NCBI GenBank assembly: GCA_020436165.1
Contig: JAGQYI010000020.1
Location: forward strand, 1-64,000
Length of the DNA stretch: 64,000 bases
Direction of reading: 5' to 3'
Source: Cyclobacteriaceae bacterium
Lineage (GTDB): Bacteria > Bacteroidota > Bacteroidia > Cytophagales > Cyclobacteriaceae
Each line of letters begins with the position of its first letter. Position 1 is the first letter of the stretch. The notes below the pieces were generated by a model. It was given only the letters and a program-made list of their open reading frames with translations. It did no database searches and had not been told where the DNA came from. Of the stretch, positions 8,250 through 16,637 are shown piece by piece. A program made the position numbers and the translations under genes.

Positions 8250-9259
8250 ATAATATTTACTTCGGGTTCAAGCTCTATTCCGAATCTTTCTTTTACAGAA
8301 TCCAGAATGGAATAGGCTAATTCTTTAAGCTCTGCACCTTTACCACCACCGTAATTAACAAGAACCAAAGGTTGTTTCGGGTTAACGCCAATGTTGCCAA
8401 GGGTTTTGCCTTTCCAGCCATTTTGATCTATTAGCCAGGCAGCTGGCACTTTCACCCTATTATTTGGCTGTGGATAGCCTGGAATGGTTTCAAACTCACT
8501 TTTGAGCAGATCGTATTGCTTTTTCGTAATCACAGGATTTTTAAAGAAACTACCGGCATTACCAACCTTTGCCGGGTCCGGCAACTTGCTTTGTCGTATA
8601 TGGATTACGGCATCGCTTACTTCTTTTGGTGTTGGGTTGGCAATATTCCATTCATTCAACGTTGAGTTGATGGCTCCATACGAAGTGTTCACTTCTATTG
8701 AAGTATGAAGCTTGAGAGTAACACTGCTTATTATGTATTTTCCCTTTAACGGGCCTTTGAAAACGCTGTAGCGGTAATCAAAAGCACACTCCTCGTGCAA
8801 AAAGGTTTTTACCTCTCCAGAATCAATTTCAATAGCTTTTAACTCAAAAAACAAATCCTTTAATTCTACTCCGTAAGCGCCAATATTTTGCACAGGAGCT
8901 GCGCCTACTGTGCCTGGAATTAGCGATAGATTTTCGAGCCCGTTTATTCCATTTTCGAGTGTTTTAAGAACCAGTTCGTGCCATACCATTCCTGCACCTG
9001 CAGTCACATAAATGGTCTCGCCTGCATGTTTGGTGTCAAATCCTTGAATTGAATTCTTAATTACAATACCGTCAAAATCCTGGGTGAAAAGCATATTGCT
9101 GCCGCCACCTAAAATCAACAGGTTTTTATCTTTCAGGAAATCTCCTTTGCAGAGAGCAACAAGCTCTTCTTCGGTTCGTATTTCAACAAAATAACGTGCA
9201 TTGGCATCTATGCCAAAGGTGTTATAGGGTTGTAAGGAAACATGTTCCTGAATTGTCAA
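8246..9259 (-). CDS. murB: UDP-N-acetylmuramate dehydrogenase
   Basis: A 337-aa cytoplasmic FAD enzyme that reduces UDP-GlcNAc-enolpyruvate to UDP-MurNAc with NADPH, the second committed step of peptidoglycan synthesis. Visible marks are YNTFGIDANARYF at the N-terminus, the FAD loop LGGGSNMLF, VPVQNIGAYG-like APVQNIGAYGVE, the YRYSVFKG segment, and the catalytic serine loop GNAGSFFKNP near residue 235. The glutamate-containing tail (IELEPEVNII) is typical of the type I enzyme, and length matches. It starts 1 nt after the end of the upstream transketolase half, so the three genes form a likely operon. Confidence 0.96.
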   Translation of the reverse strand: MTIQEHVSLQPYNTFGIDANARYFVEIRTEEELVALCKGDFLKDKNLLILGGGSNMLFTQDFDGIVIKNSIQGFDTKHAGETIYVTAGAGMVWHELVLKTLENGINGLENLSLIPGTVGAAPVQNIGAYGVELKDLFFELKAIEIDSGEVKTFLHEECAFDYRYSVFKGPLKGKYIISSVTLKLHTSIEVNTSYGAINSTLNEWNIANPTPKEVSDAVIHIRQSKLPDPAKVGNAGSFFKNPVITKKQYDLLKSEFETIPGYPQPNNRVKVPAAWLIDQNGWKGKTLGNIGVNPKQPLVLVNYGGGKGAELKELAYSILDSVKERFGIELEPEVNII

Positions 9260-9260
9260 T

Positions 9261-10214
9261 TTATTTACGCTTAATAACTTTTAAAGCTGCTTTAACAATA
9301 TTTTCAGCGTTCAGCCCATATTTTTTCATCAACTGATCTGGTGTGCCGCTTTCCCCAAATTTATCCTGAATAGCCACGTACTCCATAGGAGCAGGTTGAT
9401 TTTGAATTAACACTTGAGCAATACTGTCGCCAAGCCCGCCATTTAATTGATGCTCTTCCGCAGAAACCACACAGCCAGTTTTTGCTACCGATTTTAATAT
9501 GGCTTCTTTATCAATTGGTTTAATAGTATGAATATTAATTATTTCTGCACTTATTCCTTTGGCAGCAAGCATTTCTTCCGCTAAAATGGCTTCCCAAACC
9601 AAATGACCTGTAGCAAAAATAGAAACATCCGACCCCTCAATAAGCTGAATGGCTTTGCCAATTTCGAAAGGTTGATCTTCCTGCATAAATACAGGAACCT
9701 TGGGCCTTCCAAAACGCAAATACACCGGGCCCTCATAATCGGCAATAGCAATAGTGGCTGCCTTGGTTTGGTTGTAATCGCATGGGTTTATCACTGTCAT
9801 ATTGGGCAGCATTTTCATCATACCTATGTCTTCCAACACCTGGTGGGTGGCGCCATCTTCACCTAAAGTAAGCCCGGCATGTGACGCACACAACTTTACA
9901 TTCTTTTCAGAATAGGCAATGCTCTGTCGCACCTGATCGTACACCCGCGAGGTTGAGAAATTAGCGAACGTACCAGTGAAAGGTACTTTACCCCCAATGG
10001 TCATTCCGGCAGCCATACCAACCATGTTCGCTTCACTGATACCGGTTTGAAAAAATCGCTCAGGAAACTCTTTTTTAAATGCGTCCATTTTGAGCGAACC
10101 AGTGAGGTCGGCACATAGTGCAACTACGTTTTCATTTTTCTTGCCCAGCTCAAGCAGACCGGCTCCAAATCCTGATCGTGTATCTTTTTTTTCTGTATAT
10201 GTAAATTTTGCCAT
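9261..10214 (-). CDS. transketolase, C-terminal half
   Basis: A 317-aa protein covering the pyrimidine-binding and C-terminal domains of transketolase. It has FFQTGISEANMVGMAAGM, containing the glutamate that activates thiamine diphosphate, then SHAGLTLGEDGATHQVLEDI and a C-terminal Rossmann-like domain. It acts as a heterodimeric partner of the preceding N-terminal half in the non-oxidative pentose phosphate pathway. Split transketolases are widespread in Bacteroidota and archaea. The gap to the N-terminal half is 10 nt. DXS is excluded because the protein is split and lacks the DXS N-terminal half. Confidence 0.93.
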   Translation of the reverse strand: MAKFTYTEKKDTRSGFGAGLLELGKKNENVVALCADLTGSLKMDAFKKEFPERFFQTGISEANMVGMAAGMTIGGKVPFTGTFANFSTSRVYDQVRQSIAYSEKNVKLCASHAGLTLGEDGATHQVLEDIGMMKMLPNMTVINPCDYNQTKAATIAIADYEGPVYLRFGRPKVPVFMQEDQPFEIGKAIQLIEGSDVSIFATGHLVWEAILAEEMLAAKGISAEIINIHTIKPIDKEAILKSVAKTGCVVSAEEHQLNGGLGDSIAQVLIQNQPAPMEYVAIQDKFGESGTPDQLMKKYGLNAENIVKAALKVIKRK

Positions 10215-10224
10215 TTCTCAGTTG

Positions 10225-11073
10225 TTAATAGTCACCCAGTGTTTCTTCCAGTTGGCCAAGGGCATCTGCCAACTGCTCATCGTTTGGTGCCACTCCATGC
10301 CATTTGTGAGAGCCTACCATAAAATCAACTCCATGTCCCATTTCTGTCCTCATCAGGTTAAGAATGGGTTTGCCTTTTCCCGTCATGGTCTTGGCTCGTT
10401 CCAGGCTTTGAACAACAGCATTCATATCGTTACCATCGGTTTCAATTACCTGCCAGCCGAAGGCTTCCCATTTTGCTTTCAGGTTGCCTAAGGAAAGCAC
10501 CTCATCCACAGGTCCGTCTATTTGCTGGCCATTATAATCGACCGTAGCAATAATATTGTCAACCCCGTTATGCGCGCCAAAAAGAGCCGCTTCCCAGATT
10601 TGTCCTTCTTCGAGTTCACCATCTCCCATTAATACAAACACCAGGTTACAATCATTGTTAAGTTTCTTGGTCAATGCAGCGCCCAGTGCCACAGACAGCC
10701 CCTGGCCAAGAGAACCAGAGGCTACACGAATGCCCGGTAAGCCTTCCTCGGTGGCAGGGTGTCCTTGCAAGCGGCTGTCAATTTTCCTGAATGTGGCAAG
10801 TTCCTTTATATCAAAATACCCGCTTCGCGCCAACACACTGTACCAAACAGGTGATATATGCCCGTTGGAAAGGAAGAAAATATCTTCTCCTTTACCATCC
10901 ATCGAAAACTCTGTAGAGTGATTTAATATTTTGAAGTAAAGGGCTACCATAAATTCGGTGCATCCTAACGATCCACCGGGGTGGCCTGAGTTCTGTGCGT
11001 GAACCATTCTCAAGATGTCTCTTCTTACCTGGGAGGCAATTTGAACCAGTTCCTCCGTACTTTTCTTTGCCAT
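10225..11073 (-). CDS. transketolase, N-terminal half
   Basis: A 282-aa thiamine diphosphate-binding half. It shows HPGGSLGCTEFMVALYF near the start, GSLGQGLSVALGAAL, and the ThDP/Mg motif GDGELEEGQIWEAA ending at DYNGQQIDG (about residues 150-190). With the downstream C-terminal half it forms a functional transketolase that moves two-carbon units between sugar phosphates. Order N-half, C-half, murB on the minus strand suggests one transcript starting at the promoter element just upstream. Confidence 0.94.
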   Translation of the reverse strand: MAKKSTEELVQIASQVRRDILRMVHAQNSGHPGGSLGCTEFMVALYFKILNHSTEFSMDGKGEDIFFLSNGHISPVWYSVLARSGYFDIKELATFRKIDSRLQGHPATEEGLPGIRVASGSLGQGLSVALGAALTKKLNNDCNLVFVLMGDGELEEGQIWEAALFGAHNGVDNIIATVDYNGQQIDGPVDEVLSLGNLKAKWEAFGWQVIETDGNDMNAVVQSLERAKTMTGKGKPILNLMRTEMGHGVDFMVGSHKWHGVAPNDEQLADALGQLEETLGDY

Positions 11074-11102
11074 TAATTAATTGAATTGTGGTTAAATCCC
11101 GG

Positions 11103-11110
11103 CAAATATA
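11103..11110 (-). promoter_or_regulatory. candidate -7 element for the transketolase operon
   Basis: On the minus strand TATATTTG matches TAnnTTTG, 30 nt upstream of the N-half start codon and within the 57-bp gap to the CDF gene. No clear TTG is seen at -33. Confidence 0.4.
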
Positions 11111-11130
11111 CTACGGTCATTTCGTTCGTA

Positions 11131-12045
11131 CTAGTCGAGTTCATCCTTATGCTTTTTAATATCCTCTATTGTTTCTTTTTCACCCACCGGATCAATATGA
11201 ATGGTGGCTTCAATGCCTAATTCTTTCCGAATTCGTTTTTCTATGGTATCTGCTAATCTGTGGGTTTCCGAAAGCGTTAGATTTCCGTTCAATGCAATGT
11301 GAAAAGTGAGTTCCTGATGATATCCATAATTATGGTAATGGAAATGGTGAGGGAAGACCTGATACCCCACTACCTGGTCACATATAACTGCCACATCGTT
11401 CATCACTTCTTTTGCAGGTGGTTCTCCCAACAAGGGACGAATAGCCTCTCTCAAAATATCATAACTGGCTTTGAAAATGAAAAGTGCCATTAAAATACCT
11501 AATACGCCATCTGCCCACCACCATTGCTTACCAACAATTATTCCTACCAATAGAATTACAGAGGATATGGCATCACTTCTGTGGTGCCATCCATCGGCAC
11601 GAATCACTTCCAGCTTGGTCTTACGAGCCAGGTAAAAGGCATATTGAGCAAGCAGTTCTTTCCCTAAAATGCTGGCAATGGTTACCGATATAGCCAAAAT
11701 GCCAAAATGAGCCACCTCATTATGTATAAGCTTGTTTATGGAAGTGGTTAAGAAAGAGAATCCAATTGTGCTAAGTATAATTCCAAGTATTAAAGCAGAA
11801 ACCAACTGTGCCCTGCCGTGCCCAAAGGGGTGTTCTTCATCTGCCGGTTCGGTAGATATTTTTGTGCCCACAATAATAATAACCGAACTCAGGGAGTCGG
11901 AAAGGGTGTGCCATGCATCGGTGAGCAAGGCAACCGAACCGCTCACCAACCCTGCGTAGTACTTAACTGCAAAAAGCAGGGTGTTTCCTATAATGGAAAA
12001 AATGCCCTGCTTATAAGCCTCTTTGGAGTGGTTGATGTCGTGCAA
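11131..12045 (-). CDS. cation diffusion facilitator family transporter
   Basis: A 304-aa CDF protein with six transmembrane helices and a cytoplasmic C-terminal domain. The metal site is visible as DAWHTLSDS in TM2 and RADGWHHRSDA in TM5, the H/D pairs that bind Zn or other divalent ions. EHPFGHGRAQ after TM2 is also characteristic. The C-terminal part (from about 205) carries His-rich HHFHYHNYGYH and the ferredoxin-like fold that ends with IHIDPVGE. Such proteins export Zn2+, Co2+ or Fe2+ by proton antiport; the exact metal is not readable. The gap to the upstream peroxiredoxin is 7 nt, suggesting co-transcription. Confidence 0.93.
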   Translation of the reverse strand: MHDINHSKEAYKQGIFSIIGNTLLFAVKYYAGLVSGSVALLTDAWHTLSDSLSSVIIIVGTKISTEPADEEHPFGHGRAQLVSALILGIILSTIGFSFLTTSINKLIHNEVAHFGILAISVTIASILGKELLAQYAFYLARKTKLEVIRADGWHHRSDAISSVILLVGIIVGKQWWWADGVLGILMALFIFKASYDILREAIRPLLGEPPAKEVMNDVAVICDQVVGYQVFPHHFHYHNYGYHQELTFHIALNGNLTLSETHRLADTIEKRIRKELGIEATIHIDPVGEKETIEDIKKHKDELD

Positions 12046-12052
12046 TTTCTGA

Positions 12053-12502
12053 TTACTTCAGTATCTGGCTTGTATGCTCTTTGGTTTTCACCTTTTCAAT
12101 AATGTCTTCAATTACCCCATTTTCATCGATAATGAACGTAGTACGTGCTGTGCCCATGTAGCTTCTTCCATACATTTGTTTTTCTACCCAAGTGCCATAC
12201 AAGTCATGCACCTTTTTATCGGTATCGGCTAAAAGCGTAAATGGTAAGCTTTGCTTTTCAATAAATTTCTGGTGCGATTTTTCAGTATCTGAAGAAATTC
12301 CCAGCACTTCATATCCGGCTTTTTGAAGCGCCTTGTAATTATCTCTCAGGTTACAGGCCTGGGCCGTACAACCCGGTGTCTGGTCTTTGGGGTAAAAGTA
12401 GAGTACTACTTTTTTGCCTTTAAAGTCAGAGAGTTTAACTGTGTTTCCGGCTTGATCGTTTACTTCAAATTCCGGTGCTTTATCGCCAATTTTCAATTTC
12501 AT
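12053..12502 (-). CDS. bcp: thioredoxin-dependent peroxiredoxin, Bcp type
   Basis: A 149-aa peroxiredoxin of the Bcp/PrxQ group that reduces hydroperoxides. The peroxidatic cysteine C45 lies in PKDQTPGCTAQAC and a second cysteine C50 five residues on is the expected resolving residue of the C-X4-C type. LKIGDKAPEFEV at the N-terminus and TFIIDENGVIEDI near the C-terminus fit the fold. Thioredoxin would recycle it. It lies 2 nt after the stop of the M23 peptidase gene and 7 nt before the CDF gene. Confidence 0.95.
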   Translation of the reverse strand: MKLKIGDKAPEFEVNDQAGNTVKLSDFKGKKVVLYFYPKDQTPGCTAQACNLRDNYKALQKAGYEVLGISSDTEKSHQKFIEKQSLPFTLLADTDKKVHDLYGTWVEKQMYGRSYMGTARTTFIIDENGVIEDIIEKVKTKEHTSQILK

Positions 12503-12504
12503 AG

Positions 12505-14400
12505 CTAATCAAGATTAGTTGTATAAATAGTTTCGTTATTTGTATTGTCTGTAACTTTTAATTCAAGTTTACCACTGTATACGTACTTGCTATTTGGTTT
12601 TTCAGCCCAAATAAGATCTTTTTTAGGGTCGTAGTTCATTAACACCCACTCGCCATTCATGTACATGTTATATGACTGTATCCCCGATAGCTCATCCGTT
12701 ATCTTAAACACCAGCTCATCTCTGTTCAGAATAAGTGGCTGTACCTTGGGTGGAATGCTATCTGCAAGCAAGGTATACGTACCGTAGCTTCTGGTATCAA
12801 ACTGAATATAATTTTCTTTCCAATCGCCTCCTACAAATGATGGATTGCTGCCATACAAAATATAGACCCTGGTGTGATCTTTATCTTGAGGCATAGAAAA
12901 AGGTTTTAAATTAATGGTAAAACTGCCATTGATGGTTTCGTATGGATTGCCAATGGTAACTATATCCATACCCGTTAAGCTATCGGTTTTATGCTCCATT
13001 GTAAGGTAAATATCGGAGAACAAGCTTTTTTTCTTGAACTGAATATCCGCGATATGGTCGTACAAATTATATTCTACACCGGCTGGTACAAATGCCTTAA
13101 TGTTGGTGGCATGAGCGTTATTGTTAATCCTAAAGGAATCAGCAATACCTTCTTTCAGGTCCCACAGGTAAACAGCATTCCCTTCCGATTGGAAGGCAGG
13201 TTCAACCTGTTTCATCTCACCATGTACAAAGAGGGTACAAGTATCTCCCGGTTCACTTTCAATCATTAGCACACTCTTGTCAATGGCCCAGCTACTGTCA
13301 GGCAAGGCCGTATTCTTTGCAGGAATGGAAACTTCGTTGTTTTGTCCTTTGATCACAAAGTGCACCTTGCTTTCGTTTTCATAGGTATCAGCAAGGGTTA
13401 TAACCACATCATATACGTTTCCTTCTTCAATGGTTAAGTAGCCATTGTCTACCAGGTTGGAATAGAAGTCCAGCTTATTGCCATCGTCCACGTACAATTT
13501 ATGGAAACGCTGCCCACTCTTTGCCAATGCTTCGTAACTTATATAAGTATAGAATTGACGGGCTTTCGAAAAAGGCCAGGTATCAATTGTGGTTGTAAAC
13601 TGCAGCTTTCCATTTACCTCAACATTTATTTGATTGATACCGGTCCTGAAGTGGGTATAATCCATTCTGTCATAGGCAAACAGTTCGAGCCCAATCCTTC
13701 CTATGGCTTCAATGGTATCTTTAACATAATACTCATTGCGCTCGCTTACAGGCAAAACAATACGGCCAAACTGGTTGGCTACACGACTATCTATACCTGA
13801 AGTAACCAATGCCAATTCCTTGGCCAGTGGGGCCTTGTTGTCACGTATTTCTTCAAACCCATAATGCAGCGGGTTAAGTAAATCCTGGTTGCGGTTGCGT
13901 ACATCAAAGTGGAGGTGAGGCCCTCCACTGGAACCTGAGTTGCCCGAAAGGGCAATGGTGTCGCCACGGTGCACCGGAAACATCTCGGCAGAGGGGAATA
14001 CATTGAGTGCAAATTTTTGCCTTGCATACTGCTGGCTCCTAACGTATTCGGCTATTTCTTTACTAAACGATTGCAAGTGCCCGTAAACGGTAGAATGGCC
14101 GTTTGGATGCCGAATGTAAATAGAATTCCCGTAGCCTCCCGGATTTACGGAAACACGAAAAATGTACCCGTCATCTGCCGCCAAAACAGGCAGGCCTTCC
14201 TGTCCTCCCGTGCGAATATCGATACCGGTATGAAAATGCGAAGAGCGAAGCTCTCCCATAGTGCCTGCCAATGTGTTGGGTATTCCGGGATTTATTGGAA
14301 ACAATAAACTTGAGTTGTTCTCAGGCAAGAATTGCGCCCACACATTTGAAGTGAAAAAAAGTAGCGCATATAAAAAAGTATATCTATTTAATATCAACAT
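12505..14400 (-). CDS. M23 family (LytM) metallopeptidase
   Basis: The chosen start at 14400 gives 631 aa with a signal peptide (MLILNRYTFLYALLFF, cut near NVWA/Q). A start at 14415 (MKKCF) is also possible; the longest reading from 14463 runs far into the FAH gene and is unlikely. The LytM zinc site is visible as HTGIDIRTG (H-x3-D type, about residues 55-65) and GPHLHFDVRN (HxH). It would cut peptide crosslinks in peptidoglycan or act as a regulatory, divisome-linked factor. A long C-terminal region of Ig-like beta domains follows (about residues 190-631). The start overlaps the end of the upstream FAH gene by 17 nt, which implies coupling. Confidence 0.88.
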   Translation of the reverse strand: MLILNRYTFLYALLFFTSNVWAQFLPENNSSLLFPINPGIPNTLAGTMGELRSSHFHTGIDIRTGGQEGLPVLAADDGYIFRVSVNPGGYGNSIYIRHPNGHSTVYGHLQSFSKEIAEYVRSQQYARQKFALNVFPSAEMFPVHRGDTIALSGNSGSSGGPHLHFDVRNRNQDLLNPLHYGFEEIRDNKAPLAKELALVTSGIDSRVANQFGRIVLPVSERNEYYVKDTIEAIGRIGLELFAYDRMDYTHFRTGINQINVEVNGKLQFTTTIDTWPFSKARQFYTYISYEALAKSGQRFHKLYVDDGNKLDFYSNLVDNGYLTIEEGNVYDVVITLADTYENESKVHFVIKGQNNEVSIPAKNTALPDSSWAIDKSVLMIESEPGDTCTLFVHGEMKQVEPAFQSEGNAVYLWDLKEGIADSFRINNNAHATNIKAFVPAGVEYNLYDHIADIQFKKKSLFSDIYLTMEHKTDSLTGMDIVTIGNPYETINGSFTINLKPFSMPQDKDHTRVYILYGSNPSFVGGDWKENYIQFDTRSYGTYTLLADSIPPKVQPLILNRDELVFKITDELSGIQSYNMYMNGEWVLMNYDPKKDLIWAEKPNSKYVYSGKLELKVTDNTNNETIYTTNLD

Positions 14401-14992
14401 AAAGCATTTTTTCATTTTCGATGAAAGCTTCCAGTTTATCGCCAATAGCAATGGGGCCAACACCTTTAGGGGTTCCTGTAAAAATGATGTCTCCTTTTTT
14501 CAAAAGGAAGAATTTGGATAAATACGAAATTATATAATCGAAGCTAAACAGCATAAGGCTGGTGTTGCCCTGCTGCTTTACCTCCCCGTTTTGGTTCAAT
14601 GAGAAATTAAGATTTTGCATGTCAAAATCCTTTTTAGGAATGAAGTTGGAAATGGGGGCCGAATCGTTAAACCCTTTCGCAATTGCCCAGGGCAAACCTT
14701 TTTCCTTTGCTTTGGTCTGCAGATCGCGAGCGGTAAAATCTATGCCAATACCTATCTCATCGTAATAGGTATGCGCAAATTTCTCGTCAATGTTTTTCCC
14801 CACTTTACATATTTTAAGTAGTATTTCTACCTCAAAGTGTATGTCGTTTGAAAACCCCGGATAATAAAAAGGACGGTTGCGGGTAAGTAGTGCCGTTTCA
14901 GGTTTGGTAAAAATTACCGGTTCATCAGGCCGCTCGTTATTCAGCTCTGCAATATGGGCTGCATAATTTCTTCCAATGCCAAAGATCTTCAT
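14384..14992 (-). CDS. fumarylacetoacetate hydrolase family protein
   Basis: A 202-aa FAH-superfamily enzyme. The start at 14992 (MKIFGIGRNYAAHIAEL) is preferred because this is the canonical N-terminus; the longer frame adds 35 unrelated residues. The metal-binding acids are in FEVEILLKI (E-x-E) and GIDFTARDLQ, followed by KGFNDSAPIS and the C-terminal GDIIFTGTPKGVGPI. Relatives act as acylpyruvases, oxaloacetate decarboxylases or tautomerases, and the short form most resembles the FAHD1-like/YcgM group. The exact substrate is not determined. Confidence 0.9.
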   Translation of the reverse strand: MKIFGIGRNYAAHIAELNNERPDEPVIFTKPETALLTRNRPFYYPGFSNDIHFEVEILLKICKVGKNIDEKFAHTYYDEIGIGIDFTARDLQTKAKEKGLPWAIAKGFNDSAPISNFIPKKDFDMQNLNFSLNQNGEVKQQGNTSLMLFSFDYIISYLSKFFLLKKGDIIFTGTPKGVGPIAIGDKLEAFIENEKMLYVDIK

Positions 14993-15109
14993 TTGCTTAA
15001 ATAGTAAAAATTTGCGTTTTTGTTTTCCTGAATAGAAATTAACTTTTCCTAATTTCGTTTCAAATATCAAATGTACTTTATCCTTACTGGGTCGCAAAAA
15101 TTAATACCT

Positions 15110-15913
15110 ATGAAAAAAGCTAGAAAACTATTCGTTCTATTCATCACCACCTTTGGTGTTTGGGCTTGTGCTACAGTTCCTGTTACCAACCGTTCCCAAC
15201 TGGCGCTGATCTCCAATGCTGAGATTATTCCGTTGAGTTTTGAAAACTATAATCAGGTGCTGGAAGAAGGTACCTTGTCGAACGATGCCCAAAAAACCGC
15301 CATGATACGCAGGGTAGGAGGGCGTATTGAAAAGGCAGTGGAAGACTACATGGCCCAAAACGGCATTAGCGACCAACTGAATGGATTTGAATGGGAATTT
15401 AATTTGTTGCAGGACGATAGCACGGTGAATGCCTGGTGTATGCCAGGTGGCAAGGTGGCTTTTTATACCGCTATCTTACCTATTTGCAAGGATGAAACCG
15501 GAGTTGCCGTAGTTATGGGCCATGAGGTAGCCCATGCTATTGCCAACCATGGGCGCGAGCGTATGAGCCAGCAAATGGCGCTCAATGGTATTTTGAGTAT
15601 TGGTGCGGCCACTACTGGCGAAACCCAAAATAAGGTTGACGATATTTTGCTGCAGGCCGTAGGTGCAGCCAGCCCGTTAGGCATGCTTAAGTTTAGCCGC
15701 GATCAGGAATCGGAAGCCGACCACATTGGACTAATATTTATGGCCATGGCTGGGTACGACCCGTCCATGGCACCTGAATTTTGGGAACGCATGACAGCCA
15801 TGAGTGGAGGACAAGAACCTCCTGAGTTTCTTTCTACACACCCATCGCATGCTACCCGAATTGCGGATTTAAAGAAATGGCTGCCCGAAGCGGAGAAGTA
15901 TTATAAGAAGTAG
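15110..15913 (+). CDS. M48 family metallopeptidase, lipoprotein
   Basis: The 267-aa form from ATG at 15110 begins with a basic n-region and a lipobox ending at C20 (GVWAC), so it is likely a lipid-anchored periplasmic protein. The M48 zinc site is GHEVAHAIANH (H138, E139, H142) with the third ligand in ESEADHIGL (about E202). Such BepA/LoiP-like proteases do envelope quality control. The C-terminal tail WLPEAEKYYKK is echoed twice downstream (15948-15968 and about 16450-16503), the second time past a small lipoprotein gene. It diverges from the FAH gene. Confidence 0.92.
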   Translation: MKKARKLFVLFITTFGVWACATVPVTNRSQLALISNAEIIPLSFENYNQVLEEGTLSNDAQKTAMIRRVGGRIEKAVEDYMAQNGISDQLNGFEWEFNLLQDDSTVNAWCMPGGKVAFYTAILPICKDETGVAVVMGHEVAHAIANHGRERMSQQMALNGILSIGAATTGETQNKVDDILLQAVGAASPLGMLKFSRDQESEADHIGLIFMAMAGYDPSMAPEFWERMTAMSGGQEPPEFLSTHPSHATRIADLKKWLPEAEKYYKK

Positions 15914-15927
15914 TTTTTGGCACGCGT
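15893..15927 (+). repeat. 35-bp direct repeat, copy 1
   Basis: An exact 35-nt match to 16483-16517. It spans the last seven codons of the M48 gene, its stop codon and the left arm of the hairpin after it. Similarity continues more weakly on both sides, making the repeat about 80 nt (15871-15950 against 16461-16543). Confidence 0.9.
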
Positions 15928-15947
15928 TAAAAACGCGCGCCAGCTGA
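15917..15947 (+). repeat. REP-like hairpin, copy 1
   Basis: GGCACGCGTT and AACGCGCGCC form a 10-bp stem with one A/C mismatch and an AAA loop, flanked by TTTTT before and AGCTGAGG after. It sits 4-6 nt past the M48 stop codon. The T-run precedes the stem on this strand, so it is not a textbook rho-independent terminator for the M48 gene. Confidence 0.65.
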
Positions 15948-15968
15948 GGAAAGTATTACAAGAAGTAA
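15948..15968 (+). pseudogene. echo 1 of the M48 C-terminal codons
   Basis: Reads GKYYKK-stop (GGA AAG TAT TAC AAG AAG TAA), against EKYYKK-stop at the true M48 end; 17 of 21 nt match, and two of the differences are synonymous. It follows hairpin copy 1 directly and ends 6 nt before the next gene's start. Confidence 0.55.
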
Positions 15969-15974
15969 TTATAC

Positions 15975-16421
15975 GTGTTAGATTTTATAAAACTATTCAC
16001 ACTAATCTCCATTATTTTATTTTTGGGGTGTAACACGAAGAATGGTAAATTGGTAAGAAGTGTTTCAAAAGAGGATAGTCTTTGGATCAACTTCGCACAT
16101 GCACTTGAGATCAAGGACACTAAATTTTTGATTGAGAATTCATTAGATTCGGTACAGTGTGCAGAATGCATTTTTTTATCAAATCATGAAACAGAGGTTT
16201 ATGCATCAAGTTTTGTTTATGATCAACCGGATAGGATTGAAAAATTAATGCATATAGATTCCCTGAGTGATCAAGATTTTTCAACTTTTGTTGAGGGAGA
16301 TAGACTTGTTGTAAATTACAAAGTAAAAAGTATCTATGCTGAAGAAGGGGGTTATAATCTAATTTTCCTATTTATCAAAACAAGCAAAGGGTATCGTTTT
16401 AAGGGGATGATCTTAACTTAG
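15975..16421 (+). CDS. hypothetical lipoprotein, 148 aa
   Basis: A GTG-started ORF whose N-terminus (LDFIKLFTLISIILFLGC) is a lipoprotein signal with lipobox LFLGC at about residue 19. The mature part is 130 aa, mixed alpha/beta and acidic, with a C-A-E-C pair near residue 62-65 and a C-terminal strand YNLIFLFIKTSKGYRFKGM. That ending is common in small NTF2-like or lipocalin-like lipoproteins, but I cannot assign a family. It lies exactly between two echoes of the M48 gene 3' end, so it may have arrived by insertion or recombination there. Confidence 0.6.
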   Translation: MLDFIKLFTLISIILFLGCNTKNGKLVRSVSKEDSLWINFAHALEIKDTKFLIENSLDSVQCAECIFLSNHETEVYASSFVYDQPDRIEKLMHIDSLSDQDFSTFVEGDRLVVNYKVKSIYAEEGGYNLIFLFIKTSKGYRFKGMILT

Positions 16422-16449
16422 CTAGTGCGTTTAAAAAGTGTATAATAAG

Positions 16450-16503
16450 ATTACCCAATCAAGGAATTGGCTGCACGAGGCAGAGAAGTATTATAAGAAG
16501 TAG
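16450..16503 (+). pseudogene. echo 2 of the M48 C-terminus (18 codons)
   Basis: In one frame it reads KITQSRNWLHEAEKYYKK-stop, against RIADLKKWLPEAEKYYKK-stop at the end of the M48 protein. The last 7 codons plus stop are identical at DNA level, and upstream codons diverge but keep W, L, E and A. It has no start and no catalytic part, so it is the remnant of a second copy or of a duplicated 3' end. Confidence 0.65.
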
Positions 16504-16517
16504 TTTTTGGCACGCGT
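16483..16517 (+). repeat. 35-bp direct repeat, copy 2
   Basis: Identical to 15893-15927. The two copies bound about 555 nt that contain echo 1 and the lipoprotein gene. Confidence 0.9.
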
Positions 16518-16538
16518 CAAAAAAAACGCACGCCAGCT
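16507..16538 (+). repeat. REP-like hairpin, copy 2
   Basis: GGCACGCGT and ACGCACGCC pair with two internal mismatches around an A-rich loop, preceded by TTTTT and followed by AGCTTAGGA. It has the same orientation as copy 1, including the position 4-5 nt after the YYKK stop. Confidence 0.6.
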
Positions 16539-16575
16539 TAGGAATAAATGTTTAAACTGTAGGATTTACTAACCC

Positions 16576-16599
16576 CATGTTGATGTTCTTACCAACATG
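16576..16599 (+). promoter_or_regulatory. 7-bp stem-loop before a small gene
   Basis: CATGTTG (16576-16582) and CAACATG (16593-16599) form perfect arms around a 10-nt loop, 39 nt upstream of the small-gene ATG. It could be an operator or a leader hairpin; there is no direct proof. Confidence 0.3.
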
Positions 16600-16637
16600 C
16601 AAAGGATAGAGGTAATACAGGGACAATTAATAATTGG

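Noticed and set aside
14401..14463. Longer start for the M23 peptidase
   Set aside because: It would overlap the FAH coding region heavily and spoil the signal peptide; starts at 14400 or 14415 fit better.
15893..16517. Integron gene cassette or site-specific integration with attL/attR
   Set aside because: The direct repeats and hairpins suggested it, but there are no attC core sites of the GTTRRRY/RYYYAAC kind and no integrase in the window. Kept only as one of several ideas.
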